From NCBI GenBank assembly GCA_963582805.1, contig CAUZTZ010000018.1, forward strand, positions 1 to 25,006: 25,006 bases of DNA, given 5' to 3'. The position numbers and the translations under genes are program-made. This document shows, piece after piece, positions 1 to 7,824 of this stretch. Position 1 is the first letter of the stretch; every line of letters begins with the position of its first letter. The notes beneath the pieces were generated by a model, which saw nothing but the letters and a program-made list of their open reading frames with translations, made no database searches and was not told the DNA's origin. This DNA is from GCA-2687515 sp963582805 (GTDB lineage: Bacteria > Pseudomonadota > Alphaproteobacteria > Rhodospirillales > UBA2165).

Positions 1-184
1 GTCGGAGGGCATGAAAATAAAGCGCCGTCATGATCGACACGGCGGATGCGCAGGACGCCTGATGGCCGCCGACTTTAATGCCGTCGGAATTGGGCCGGAC
101 GTGGTTGGCGTTGTGGATCATCCAACTGGATAGCCACAAGATTTTGCGTTCGATCGCCTTTAATAAATCCAGCTCGCTCGGCAT
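1..184 (-). CDS. Pyruvate dehydrogenase E1 / transketolase-like protein, N-terminal fragment
   Basis: Only the first 61 codons are present; the gene runs off the left edge. I place the start at the ATG at 184-182, preceded by a weak GTGAAG about 9 nt upstream. The fragment has the N-terminal helix of homodimeric (AceE-like) E1 and related transketolases, followed by the thiamine-enzyme stretch around residues 38-48 (VGGHQASCASA), which resembles the GGHIASF region of AceE. It lies 50 nt downstream of isovaleryl-CoA dehydrogenase on the same strand and so is probably the last visible member of the leucine operon. The family uses thiamine diphosphate to decarboxylate or transfer two-carbon units. 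The substrate cannot be told from this piece. The E1/transketolase assignment is fairly firm; the exact enzyme is not. Confidence 0.7.
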   Translation of the reverse strand, partial: MPSELDLLKAIERKILWLSSWMIHNANHVRPNSDGIKVGGHQASCASAVSIMTALYFHALR

Positions 185-234
185 TTCGGTACTTCACGGT
201 GATTCGGTTTCGATTTCAAGAGGGCATTGCCCGG

Positions 235-1416
235 CTATGATCCGCCGCCCGCCTCGCCGAACAATTCGCGTCCGATCAGCATGCGCCTTATCTCCGACGT
301 GCCGGCGCCGATTTCATAGAGCTTGGCATCGCGCAACAGGCGCCCAGTGGGAAATTCGTTGATATAGCCGTTGCCGCCGAGCAGCTGGATGGCATCCAAA
401 GCCAGGCTGGTGGCTTTTTCCGAAGCGAACAATATGGCGCCGGCGGCGTCTTTGCGCGAAACGCGGCCCCGATCGCAAGCCTGGGCCACCGCATAGACAT
501 AGGCGCGTGCCGCCGAAGCGCCTGTATACATATCGGCCAGCTTGCCCTGCACAAGTTGGAACTCGCCGATGGCCTTGCCGAACTGGCGGCGTTCATGCAC
601 GTACGGCATCACCACATCGAGGCAGGCCTGCATGATACCGATGGGCCCGGCGGCTAACACAGTGCGTTCATAATCCAGCCCGCTCATCAGGACGCGGACG
701 CCTTCGTTCTCCCCACCCAGGATATTTTCGGCCGGCACCTCGCAATCTTCGAATACCAGCTCGCCGGTGTTGGAGCCGCGCATGCCGAGCTTGTCCAGTT
801 TCTGCGCAGCGGAAAATCCGGGAAAGTCTCTTTCGACGATGAAGGCGGTGATGCCTTTGGGCCCAGCATCCGCATCGGTTTTGGCGTAAATCACCATGGT
901 GTCCGCATCGGGGCCGTTGGTGATCCACATCTTGGTGCCGTTCAAGATGTACTTATCGCCTTTTTTTTCCGCTTTCAGCCGCATGGAGACCACGTCGGAG
1001 CCGGCTTCCGGCTCGCTCATCGCCAACGCCCCCACATGTTCGCCGGAAATCAGCTTCGGCAAATAAATCTGCTTCTGCGCGTCGGTGCCGTTGAGGTTGA
1101 TCTGGTTGACGCACAAATTGGAATGGGCGCCGTAGGAAAGCCCGACGCTGGCCGAGCCGCGGCTGATTTCCTCCATCACCACGCAATGTTCCAGATAGCC
1201 GAACCCGGCGCCGCCAAACGCTTCCGGTACGGTCACGCCAAGCACGCCAAGGGCGCCCAGCTTGGGCCACAAATCGGCGGGAAATTCGTTGGATCGGTCG
1301 ATGTCGGCGGCGCGCGGCGCAATCTCATCGGCGGTGAAGGAGCGCACCGTCCCCCGGATCATATCGGCGCTTTCGCCAAGATCGAAATCCAGGGTGGGAA
1401 GCTCGTTGGGTATCAT
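235..1416 (-). CDS. ivd: Isovaleryl-CoA dehydrogenase
   Basis: A 393-residue acyl-CoA dehydrogenase, the normal family length. It oxidises isovaleryl-CoA to 3-methylcrotonyl-CoA with FAD and passes electrons to electron-transferring flavoprotein. The N-terminal helical domain is followed by the flavin signature LAMSEPEAGSD (131-141) and MWITNGPDAD (163-172), then the C-terminal helical domain ending in LLGGNGYINE and GTSEIRR. The catalytic base appears to be Glu250 in LDYERTVLA, the internal position used by isovaleryl-CoA dehydrogenases, not the C-terminal position of short-chain enzymes. This supports the specific name. The ATG overlaps the stop of the HMG-CoA lyase gene as ATGA, and a strong AAGGAGAG lies 7 nt upstream inside that gene, so translation is probably coupled. 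Neighbours encode every other step of leucine breakdown. Confidence 0.95.
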   Translation of the reverse strand: MIPNELPTLDFDLGESADMIRGTVRSFTADEIAPRAADIDRSNEFPADLWPKLGALGVLGVTVPEAFGGAGFGYLEHCVVMEEISRGSASVGLSYGAHSNLCVNQINLNGTDAQKQIYLPKLISGEHVGALAMSEPEAGSDVVSMRLKAEKKGDKYILNGTKMWITNGPDADTMVIYAKTDADAGPKGITAFIVERDFPGFSAAQKLDKLGMRGSNTGELVFEDCEVPAENILGGENEGVRVLMSGLDYERTVLAAGPIGIMQACLDVVMPYVHERRQFGKAIGEFQLVQGKLADMYTGASAARAYVYAVAQACDRGRVSRKDAAGAILFASEKATSLALDAIQLLGGNGYINEFPTGRLLRDAKLYEIGAGTSEIRRMLIGRELFGEAGGGS

Positions 1417-2291
1417 GGTTGCTCTCCTTGGCGCTGGTTCAGCGCCGCCAAAATATACTGCCCGGCCTCGGCGACGGCCAACCCATCAACGCCGCTCTCG
1501 ATACCAAGGGCATCGAGCAGGCCAAGTATATCCTCGGTCGCCACATTGCCCGCCGCGCCCGGTGCATAGGGACAGCCGCCAAGCCCGCCGACCGCGCTGT
1601 CGACAACCGATACGCCCATCTCCAGCGCGACCCTGACATTGGCCACCGCCTGGCCCTTGGTGTCATGAAAATGGACCGCCAGCGCATGCAAGGGGACAGC
1701 GCCCACCACCGCCTCCAGCATGGCGCGCGCCGTCTCCGGTGCGCCGGCGCCGATGGTATCGCCGAGGCTGATTTCGGCGCAGCCCATCGCCAGCAATTTC
1801 TCTGCCAGCTGGGCGACGCGCCCGGGCTCGACCGCGCCCTCATAGGGGCACCCCAATGCGCAGGAGATATAGGCGCGCACCGGCATAGCGGCCGCCGATG
1901 CCGCTTGCAGCACCGGGCGAAACCGTTCCAGGCTTTCGTCGATGGAGCAGTTGATATTCTTTTGGCTGAAGCTTTCGGACGCGGCGGCGAACACGGCGGC
2001 GCCATCGGAATTCGCCGCCAGGGCGGCATCGAAGCCTTTTAGGTTCGGCGTCAGCGCCCAATAGGCGACGCCTGGTTGGCGCGAAATAGCGCCCATCACC
2101 TCGGCGCTGCCGGCCATCTGGGGCACCCATTTTGGCGACACGAAACTGCCCGCCTCGATATGGGAGATGCCCGATGCGGACAATTTGTCGATCAGCGCCA
2201 CTTTAATATCGGTGGCCACCGGTGATGCTTCATTCTGCAGGCCGTCCCGGGGACCAACCTCGTAGATGGTTACGCGTTTCGGATAAGCCAT
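1413..2291 (-). CDS. Hydroxymethylglutaryl-CoA lyase
   Basis: Cleaves 3-hydroxy-3-methylglutaryl-CoA to acetoacetate and acetyl-CoA, the final leucine step. The TIM-barrel HMGL signature is complete: RDGLQNE (15-21, with Arg15 and Asp16), Glu46 in HIEAGSF, metal ligands His207 and His209 in VHFHD, and the catalytic Cys240 in the glycine-rich loop GGLGGCPYAPGAAGN. The length of 292 residues fits bacterial enzymes. Two ATGs are possible, at 2300 and 2291. I prefer 2291 because the only Shine-Dalgarno-like run (AGGGCGG) lies about 10 nt before it but only 1 nt before the upstream ATG. It follows the MCC alpha stop closely, and its own TGA overlaps the start of isovaleryl-CoA dehydrogenase. Known symbols for this enzyme include mvaB, hmgL and liuE. 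Confidence 0.95.
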   Translation of the reverse strand: MAYPKRVTIYEVGPRDGLQNEASPVATDIKVALIDKLSASGISHIEAGSFVSPKWVPQMAGSAEVMGAISRQPGVAYWALTPNLKGFDAALAANSDGAAVFAAASESFSQKNINCSIDESLERFRPVLQAASAAAMPVRAYISCALGCPYEGAVEPGRVAQLAEKLLAMGCAEISLGDTIGAGAPETARAMLEAVVGAVPLHALAVHFHDTKGQAVANVRVALEMGVSVVDSAVGGLGGCPYAPGAAGNVATEDILGLLDALGIESGVDGLAVAEAGQYILAALNQRQGEQP

Positions 2292-2306
2292 GTTCTGCAT
2301 TCCGCC

Positions 2307-4235
2307 CTAATTGGCTTCAAAATGGAGCAGGGTTTCGCCTTCGCTCACTTCATCGCCAGGCGCATAATACACCGCTTCCACCACCCCGTCGGCGGGGGCG
2401 GTGATATTAATCTCCATTTTCATGGCTTCCATAACCAGAATGATATCACCGCCGGCAACCGTTTGGCCGGCTTTGATGGGCACGTCAATGATGATGCCGG
2501 GCATGGGCGCGGTGATATCGCTTTCGATCTCGTCGGCGGTATCGTCCATCAAATCGGGATGCAGATAAACAAGTGTATGATCGGCGCCGTCCATATGCAC
2601 GGTGATCAAGGCGCCGTCATTGGACCGGGACACGCTGCCTGGCTCGGGGGCGGCGTAAGCGTTTCCCCAAAGTTCCAGCGCGTAGCCATCCGGGGTAAAC
2701 GTGACCCCGACATCAATCCTAGGCCCATCGTCCGGCTCGGCGAAATACAGCCGGTCTTCGCAAGCCTGGTTCAAGCGCCAGGCGTCGGTGCGCTGCCAGG
2801 GATCATTTCCAGATTGCCGTTTGCGTTCGCCAAGCAAGTGGACGGCGGCCCGGATCACCGCGCCCGCCGGCACCGATAGTGCGGCGGCCAGCAGCGCCGG
2901 CAAATGCGCTTCGATAAAGGTGGTGTCCATCTCGCCGCGTTTGAATTCATCCGAACGGGCGATCCGCTCCAAAAAGGCGCGGTTGGTTTTGAGCCCGGTA
3001 ATTTCGGTCCCCGCCAGCGCAGCTCCCAGCGCTTCAATAGCCTGATCGCGGGTTTCTGCCGAGACCGCCAATTTGGCGATCATCGGATCGTAATTGATCG
3101 AAACCGCGTCGCCGGCGCGCACCCCGGTATCGATGCGAAGGCCGTTCCTGGCATCCGGCCATGCAAGGGTTTCAATGCGTCCCGACGCGGGCAGGAACCC
3201 ATGCGCCGGGTCTTCCGCATAGAGGCGCGCCTCGATGGCATGGCCGGACGCGCAGACACCATCCTGGGCCAGTGGCAGACCTTCGCCGGCAGCGATACGA
3301 AATTGCCATTCGACCAGATCCAGCCCGGTGATCATTTCGGTTACCGGGTGCTCCACCTGCAGCCGGCAGTTCATTTCCAGGAAATAATAGGCGTCGCCGG
3401 AAACCATAAATTCGATGGTGCCGGCGCCCCGGTAGCCAATCGCCTCGGCGATGCGTACCCCATCGGCGCACATCAGGCTGCGTAAATTTTTAGAGATGCC
3501 CGAAGCCGGTGCTTCCTCGATAACTTTTTGGTGGCGCCGTTGGATGGAACAATCACGCTCAAACAGATGCACCGCATTACCGATTCCGTCGGCAAACACC
3601 TGCACTTCGATATGCTTGGCCCGGACGATCTGCTTTTCGATGATCATCCGGTCATCACCGAACGCAGACGCGGCTTCGCGCTTGGCGGCTTGCAGCGCCT
3701 GGGCGAAATCAGACGGCCCGGCAACGCTGCGCATGCCGCGCCCGCCGCCGCCGGCGACCGCCTTGATCAATACCGGATAGCCGGTTTTCTTGGCCGCCGC
3801 CGCCAGGGCCGCGCCGTCCTGATCCTGCCCAAGATCGCCGGGAATTATAGGCACGCCGATCTTTTCCATGCATGCTTTGGCGGCGTTTTTTTCGCCCATG
3901 GTGCGGATCACATCCGGGGTTGGGCCGATAAAGATCAGCCCGGCGGCCTCCACCGCCGCCGCGAAATCGGCGTTCTCGGACAAAAAGCCATAGCCGGGAT
4001 GGATCGCCTCGGCGTCCGCATCCCGCGCCGCCGCCAGAATTTTCTCCGCGTTTAGATAACTTTCCGCCGCCGCCGCCGCACCGATTGCGATGGCCTGATC
4101 GGCCTCGCTCACATGCAGGGCGCGTTCATCCGGCTCCGAATAGACGGCGATGGTACGGATGCCTAAGCGCTTTGCGGTGCGCATAACCCGGCGGGCAATT
4201 TCGCCCCGATTGGCGATGAGGACGGATTTTATCAT
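2307..4235 (-). CDS. mccA: Methylcrotonyl-CoA carboxylase, alpha (biotin carboxylase/biotinyl) subunit
   Basis: A 642-residue biotin-containing subunit that carboxylates biotin with ATP and bicarbonate. The order is biotin carboxylase N-domain (SVLIANRGEIARRVMRTAKR near the N-terminus), ATP-grasp with the glycine-rich loop GGGGRGMR, the catalytic-region motif EMNCRLQVEHPVTEMITG, a BC C-domain, a linker region that binds the beta subunit, and a C-terminal biotinyl domain with EAMKM, whose Lys606 is the biotinylated residue. The same layout occurs in acetyl-, propionyl- and geranyl-CoA carboxylases. The methylcrotonyl assignment comes from the adjacent MCC-type beta subunit and the leucine operon. 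The ATG lies 6 nt after the hydratase stop with no clear Shine-Dalgarno, suggesting coupled translation. An alanine run near residues 55-59 comes from a GCC repeat. Confidence 0.93.
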   Translation of the reverse strand: MIKSVLIANRGEIARRVMRTAKRLGIRTIAVYSEPDERALHVSEADQAIAIGAAAAAESYLNAEKILAAARDADAEAIHPGYGFLSENADFAAAVEAAGLIFIGPTPDVIRTMGEKNAAKACMEKIGVPIIPGDLGQDQDGAALAAAAKKTGYPVLIKAVAGGGGRGMRSVAGPSDFAQALQAAKREAASAFGDDRMIIEKQIVRAKHIEVQVFADGIGNAVHLFERDCSIQRRHQKVIEEAPASGISKNLRSLMCADGVRIAEAIGYRGAGTIEFMVSGDAYYFLEMNCRLQVEHPVTEMITGLDLVEWQFRIAAGEGLPLAQDGVCASGHAIEARLYAEDPAHGFLPASGRIETLAWPDARNGLRIDTGVRAGDAVSINYDPMIAKLAVSAETRDQAIEALGAALAGTEITGLKTNRAFLERIARSDEFKRGEMDTTFIEAHLPALLAAALSVPAGAVIRAAVHLLGERKRQSGNDPWQRTDAWRLNQACEDRLYFAEPDDGPRIDVGVTFTPDGYALELWGNAYAAPEPGSVSRSNDGALITVHMDGADHTLVYLHPDLMDDTADEIESDITAPMPGIIIDVPIKAGQTVAGGDIILVMEAMKMEINITAPADGVVEAVYYAPGDEVSEGETLLHFEAN

Positions 4236-4241
4236 GCGCGG

Positions 4242-5030
4242 CTAGCCCGGCTTCTGCCAATCGGGAGCCCGCTTTTCCAGGAACGCATCGACGCCTTCGC
4301 GCCCCTCCGCCGATGCCCGCCGCCGGGCCAGGGCGCGCGCCAGCCTTTGCTGATCCGCGGCGGTGCGCCCGCTTTCCCGTAACAGGGATTTGGTCTCGGC
4401 AATGGCGCCCGGCGCGGACTTGAGGATCGCATCGATCAGCGGCTCGAGGGTTGCCTCCATTTCCACCGCGCTGGGCGTGATGCTGTGCACCAATCCCATG
4501 CTCAAAGCGTCGCTCGCACCGAAGCGCTCGCCGGTCAGCATATAGCGCCGCGCCTGACGGGCGCCGATGGCGCCGATCACATAGGGGCTGATCATCGCCG
4601 GGATCAAACCAAGGCGCACTTCGGAAATGGCGAAGACGGCATCGGCGGCGGCGATCACCAAATCGCAGGCCGCCACCAGGCCGAGCCCACCGGCGATGGC
4701 AGCCCCCTGCACCAGCGCGATGGCCGGCACCGGCATGCTATCGAGGCGCTCAAGAAGGCGGCTCACATTCATGGCGTCGGCGGTGTTCTCGTTCTCCGAA
4801 AGCGTGCCGGCGCGGCGCATGTTTTCAAGATCGGCGCCGGCGGAAAAAACCTTGCCGGCTCCGGCGAGCACCACGGCGCGGCAGCTTGGGTCTTGTGCCG
4901 CCCGGTCGAGGCCGGCGGCCAATTCGTGTACCAGATCCGGATTGAAGGCGTTGCGCACATCGGGCCGGTTCATGGTCAGGCGGTGGATGCCGCCCTCATC
5001 AATTGCCGAAATAACCAATGGGTCCGCCAT
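4242..5030 (-). CDS. 3-Methylglutaconyl-CoA hydratase (LiuC-type enoyl-CoA hydratase)
   Basis: A 262-residue crotonase-fold protein, predicted to hydrate 3-methylglutaconyl-CoA to HMG-CoA between the carboxylase and lyase steps. The first oxyanion-hole segment is AGAGKVFSAGADL (56-68) and the second is AAIAGGLGLVAACD (110-123). Glu137 in SEVRLGLIPAMISPYV matches the second catalytic glutamate. That loop, with IPAxISPYV, is typical of bacterial LiuC-type proteins. The position of the first crotonase glutamate is Gly117 here. I believe this is common in LiuC-like members, but it does depart from the classic two-glutamate site. The ATG follows AGGCGAG, and the gene sits between mccB and mccA with gaps of 6 nt each. 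Function is inferred from family and operon; a generic enoyl-CoA hydratase is the alternative. Confidence 0.88.
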   Translation of the reverse strand: MADPLVISAIDEGGIHRLTMNRPDVRNAFNPDLVHELAAGLDRAAQDPSCRAVVLAGAGKVFSAGADLENMRRAGTLSENENTADAMNVSRLLERLDSMPVPAIALVQGAAIAGGLGLVAACDLVIAAADAVFAISEVRLGLIPAMISPYVIGAIGARQARRYMLTGERFGASDALSMGLVHSITPSAVEMEATLEPLIDAILKSAPGAIAETKSLLRESGRTAADQQRLARALARRRASAEGREGVDAFLEKRAPDWQKPG

Positions 5031-5036
5031 GCTCGC

Positions 5037-6647
5037 CTACATCCTGAAGATGCCGAAATTGGTCGGCTTATGGTTGGCGTTGAGGGCGGCGGAAATGGCC
5101 AGCGCCAGCACGCCGCGTGTGTCGGCGGGATCAATGATGCCGTCGTCCCAAAGCCGCGCCGAGGCATAATAAGGATGGCCCTGGGTCTCGTACTGATCGC
5201 GGATCGCGTCCTTGAAGCTATCTTCATCGCCGAGGCCCCAGCTTTCGCCCCTGGCTTCCATGCCGTCGCGGCGCACGGTGGCAAGCACGGCTGCTGCCTG
5301 CTCGCCGCCCATCACCGATATTCTGGCATTCGGCCACATCCAGAGAAATCTGGGGCTGAAGGCGCGCCCGCACATACCGTAATTGCCGGCCCCGAACGAG
5401 CCGCCGGTGATGATTGTAAATTTGGGAACCGCTGCGTTGGCGACCGCATTGACCAGTTTGGCGCCGTCCTTGGCGATGCCGCCGGCTTCATATTTGGAGC
5501 CGACCATAAAGCCGGTGACGTTTTGCAGGAATATGAGCGGGATGCCGCGCTGGCAGCAGAGCTGAATAAAGTGGGCGCCCTTGAGGGCCGATTCGGAAAA
5601 CAAAATGCCATTGTTGGCGAGGATGCCCACCGGATAGCCTTCGATGCGGGCAAAGCCGGTCACCAGGGTGGCCCCGTACAGCGTCTTGAACTCATCAAAT
5701 TCACTGCCGTCCACCAGCCGCGCGATCAGTTCCCGCACCTCGTAGGGTTTGCGGATATCGGACGGGATCAGTCCATAGATATCCGCCGGATGATGCGCCG
5801 GCGCCACCGGAGCGTTGCGTTCCAACGCCGATAGCTTGGGCCGGTTGAGGCCGGCGACGATGCGCCGGGCAATGGCGAGGGCGTGCAGATCGTCATTGGC
5901 GAGGTGATCGGCGACGCCCGACAATCTGGTATGCACGTCGGCGCCGCCAAGCGCTTCGGCCGATACCTCTTCGCCGGTGGCCGCCTTCACCAAAGGCGGG
6001 CCGGCCAAAAATATGGTGCCCTGATCCTTGACGATGATGCATTCGTCGGCCATCGCCGGAACATAAGCGCCGCCCGCCGTGCACGAACCCATGACCACGG
6101 CGATCTGTGGAATGCCCGCCGCCGACATGTGTGCCTGGTTATAAAAAATACGCCCAAAATGATCCCGGTCGGGGAAGACGTTGTCCTGGTTGGGCAGGTT
6201 GGCGCCGCCCGAATCCACCAGATAGATGCAGGGCAGATTGTTCTCCGCCGCGATTTCCTGGGCGCGCAGGTGCTTCTTTACGGTGATCGGAAAATAGGTG
6301 CCGCCTTTGACCGTGGCGTCGTTGCAGATGATTACGCATTGCCGGCCCGTTACCAGCCCGATGCCGGTGATGACGCCGCCCGACGGAACCTCTTCGCCCC
6401 TATCGCTGTGCAGTCCGGCAAGCTGCGAAAATTCCAGGAACGGCGCGCCCGGATCAAGCAATCGGTGCACCCTTTCGCGGGGCAGCAGTTTGCCTCGCGC
6501 CAAGTGCTTTTCGCGGGCGATCTCGTTGCCGCCCTTGGAAACCCGATCGACGTTGGCCCGGAGATCCGCCAGCAAGCCTTCCATATGGGCCCGGTTGGCC
6601 GCGAATTCCGGCGAGCCGGCGTCCAATTTGGTTTTTAGTACCGGCAA
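5037..6647 (-). CDS. mccB: Methylcrotonyl-CoA carboxylase, beta (carboxyltransferase) subunit
   Basis: A 536-residue carboxyltransferase that moves CO2 from biotin to 3-methylcrotonyl-CoA. It carries the MCC-beta signature LPNQDNVFPDRDHFGRIFYN, the first oxyanion segment GSCTAGGAYVPAMADE, and the C-terminal half motifs QNVTGFMVGSKYEAGGI and GGSFGAGNYGMCGRAF, ending in SVMGGEQAA. These set it apart from propionyl-CoA carboxylase beta chains. The start is a TTG at 6647-6645: GAGAGGGAA sits about 5-8 nt upstream and no in-frame ATG is nearby. A 9-bp inverted repeat abuts this ribosome binding site. The 102-nt gap to the leucine dehydrogenase gene is the largest inside the operon and may hold a processing site or secondary promoter. 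Confidence 0.95.
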   Translation of the reverse strand: MPVLKTKLDAGSPEFAANRAHMEGLLADLRANVDRVSKGGNEIAREKHLARGKLLPRERVHRLLDPGAPFLEFSQLAGLHSDRGEEVPSGGVITGIGLVTGRQCVIICNDATVKGGTYFPITVKKHLRAQEIAAENNLPCIYLVDSGGANLPNQDNVFPDRDHFGRIFYNQAHMSAAGIPQIAVVMGSCTAGGAYVPAMADECIIVKDQGTIFLAGPPLVKAATGEEVSAEALGGADVHTRLSGVADHLANDDLHALAIARRIVAGLNRPKLSALERNAPVAPAHHPADIYGLIPSDIRKPYEVRELIARLVDGSEFDEFKTLYGATLVTGFARIEGYPVGILANNGILFSESALKGAHFIQLCCQRGIPLIFLQNVTGFMVGSKYEAGGIAKDGAKLVNAVANAAVPKFTIITGGSFGAGNYGMCGRAFSPRFLWMWPNARISVMGGEQAAAVLATVRRDGMEARGESWGLGDEDSFKDAIRDQYETQGHPYYASARLWDDGIIDPADTRGVLALAISAALNANHKPTNFGIFRM

Positions 6648-6659
6648 ATCGTTCCCTCT

Positions 6660-6693
6660 CCAAAGCGGCTGTTCAGCCTATCGCCCGCTTCGG
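6660..6693 (-). other. Inverted repeat beside the mccB ribosome binding site
   Basis: Plus-strand arms CCAAAGCGG (6660-6668) and CCGCTTCGG (6685-6693) can form a 9-bp stem, with one G-U pair in the minus-strand RNA. The 16-nt loop contains GGCTGAACAGCC, which can form its own small stem. It ends exactly where the GAGAGGGAA of mccB begins. No T-run follows on the minus strand, so it does not look like an intrinsic terminator. An mRNA processing, stability or translation-control role is possible but not shown. Confidence 0.4.
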
Positions 6694-6723
6694 TTATTTG
6701 ACAGTGTTCATTATTGATGCGCG

Positions 6724-6762
6724 GTCAGGCGCTCCGCATTGACGGGTAGTCAGGCGCTCCGC
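6724..6762. repeat. 14-bp direct repeat over the leucine dehydrogenase stop codon
   Basis: The plus-strand sequence GTCAGGCGCTCCGC occurs at 6724-6737 and again at 6749-6762, 25 bp apart. The second copy holds the last codons and TGA stop of the leucine dehydrogenase gene. The first is an untranslated echo just downstream of it. It looks like a short tandem duplication of the gene end. Confidence 0.6.
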
Positions 6763-7802
6763 GCCAGCGGTTCCAGCCGTTCCATGGCCATCTGATCGGC
6801 GACCTCGCCGGGGGTTAGGTTGCGGCGGTGCGCGCGTTCGAAGATTTGGTTCAAGATGCGCGGGATATTGCGGACCTTGGCGTCGATGGCGGCCGGATCG
6901 TACTTGGACAATGCCTCGCCGGCCACATTGATAACGCCGCCGCCATTGATCACGTAATCGGGCGCATAAAGGATGCCGGCTCGTTTAAGCCGCTGGCCGT
7001 CGGTGAAATCCTGCAGCTGATTGTTGGCCGAGCCTGCCACCACCTTGGCCTTCATTTCAGAAATGCTGGCGGCGTTCAAAATGCCACCCATGGCGCAAGG
7101 CGCAAAGACATCCAAATCGGCGCCGTGGATAGCAACCGGCTCCACGACCTCGGCGCCGAATTCCCGCACCGCTTCTTCGATATGAGCCGCATCCAAGTCG
7201 GCGACAACCAGGCGGGCGCCATTGGCGTGCAACTGGCGGGCCAGACGCATGCCAACATTTCCGAGGCCCTGGACGCCGACGCTAAGTCCGGCGACGCCGT
7301 CCCGCCCGAAGCGCTGGGCGACGGCGGCCTGGATGCCAAGATAGACGCCGTGGGCGGTTTGTAAGGATGGATCGCCGCTGGCGTTCTCGCCCTGGCTGGA
7401 GCCGGCGACAAATTTGGTGACCTTCTGCATCTCGACAACGTCGGCCACGGTCATGCCGACATCCTCGCCGCCGATATAGCTGCCGCCCAGATCATTGATG
7501 GCGCGCCCGAAGGCGTGCAGGAGCTGGGGCGTCTTGTGGATTTTGGGATCGGCGATGATGACCGACTTGCCGCCGCCCAGCGGCAGATCGGCGATCGCCG
7601 TCTTTAACGTCATGCCCCGGGATAGCTTCAAGACATCGTCGAGCGCGTCGGCGTCATTGTCATAGGGCCATATGCGGATGCCGCCAACGGCGGCGCCGAG
7701 CGTCGTCGAATGAATAGCGATGATTGCCTTTAGCCCGGTGGGCGCATCGTTGATGAACAGAACCCGCTCGTGATTATCGAAGTTGGGATTGTTGCTTATC
7801 AT
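6750..7802 (-). CDS. Leucine (branched-chain amino acid) dehydrogenase
   Basis: An NAD-dependent Glu/Leu/Phe/Val dehydrogenase of 350 residues that deaminates leucine, and probably valine and isoleucine, to the 2-oxoacid. Motifs are the substrate-binding Lys67 in MTLKTAIADLP, catalytic Lys79 in LPLGGGKSV, Asp114 in GGEDVGMT, and the Rossmann loop VGVQGLGNVG with an acidic Asp at the end of the next strand (VVADLD), which favours NAD over NADP. The ATG at 7802 is chosen because GGAGAA lies about 8 nt upstream; a longer frame up to 7862 would overlap the preceding oxidoreductase gene. The gene starts 22 nt after that stop. It supplies the first step of the pathway encoded downstream and so replaces a transaminase. 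Leucine as main substrate is inferred from context. Confidence 0.92.
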   Translation of the reverse strand: MISNNPNFDNHERVLFINDAPTGLKAIIAIHSTTLGAAVGGIRIWPYDNDADALDDVLKLSRGMTLKTAIADLPLGGGKSVIIADPKIHKTPQLLHAFGRAINDLGGSYIGGEDVGMTVADVVEMQKVTKFVAGSSQGENASGDPSLQTAHGVYLGIQAAVAQRFGRDGVAGLSVGVQGLGNVGMRLARQLHANGARLVVADLDAAHIEEAVREFGAEVVEPVAIHGADLDVFAPCAMGGILNAASISEMKAKVVAGSANNQLQDFTDGQRLKRAGILYAPDYVINGGGVINVAGEALSKYDPAAIDAKVRNIPRILNQIFERAHRRNLTPGEVADQMAMERLEPLARSA

Positions 7803-7824
7803 TGTTTTTCTCCGATTATTGATT

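Noticed and set aside
78..362. 94-codon plus-strand frame at the left edge
   Set aside because: It lies opposite the E1-like start and the 3' end of ivd, both with strong family motifs, and its product has no recognisable features.
4485..5834. 449-codon plus-strand frame
   Set aside because: It is antisense to the hydratase and mccB genes. It is His/Gly/Ala-rich and arises from the GC-rich third positions of the real genes.
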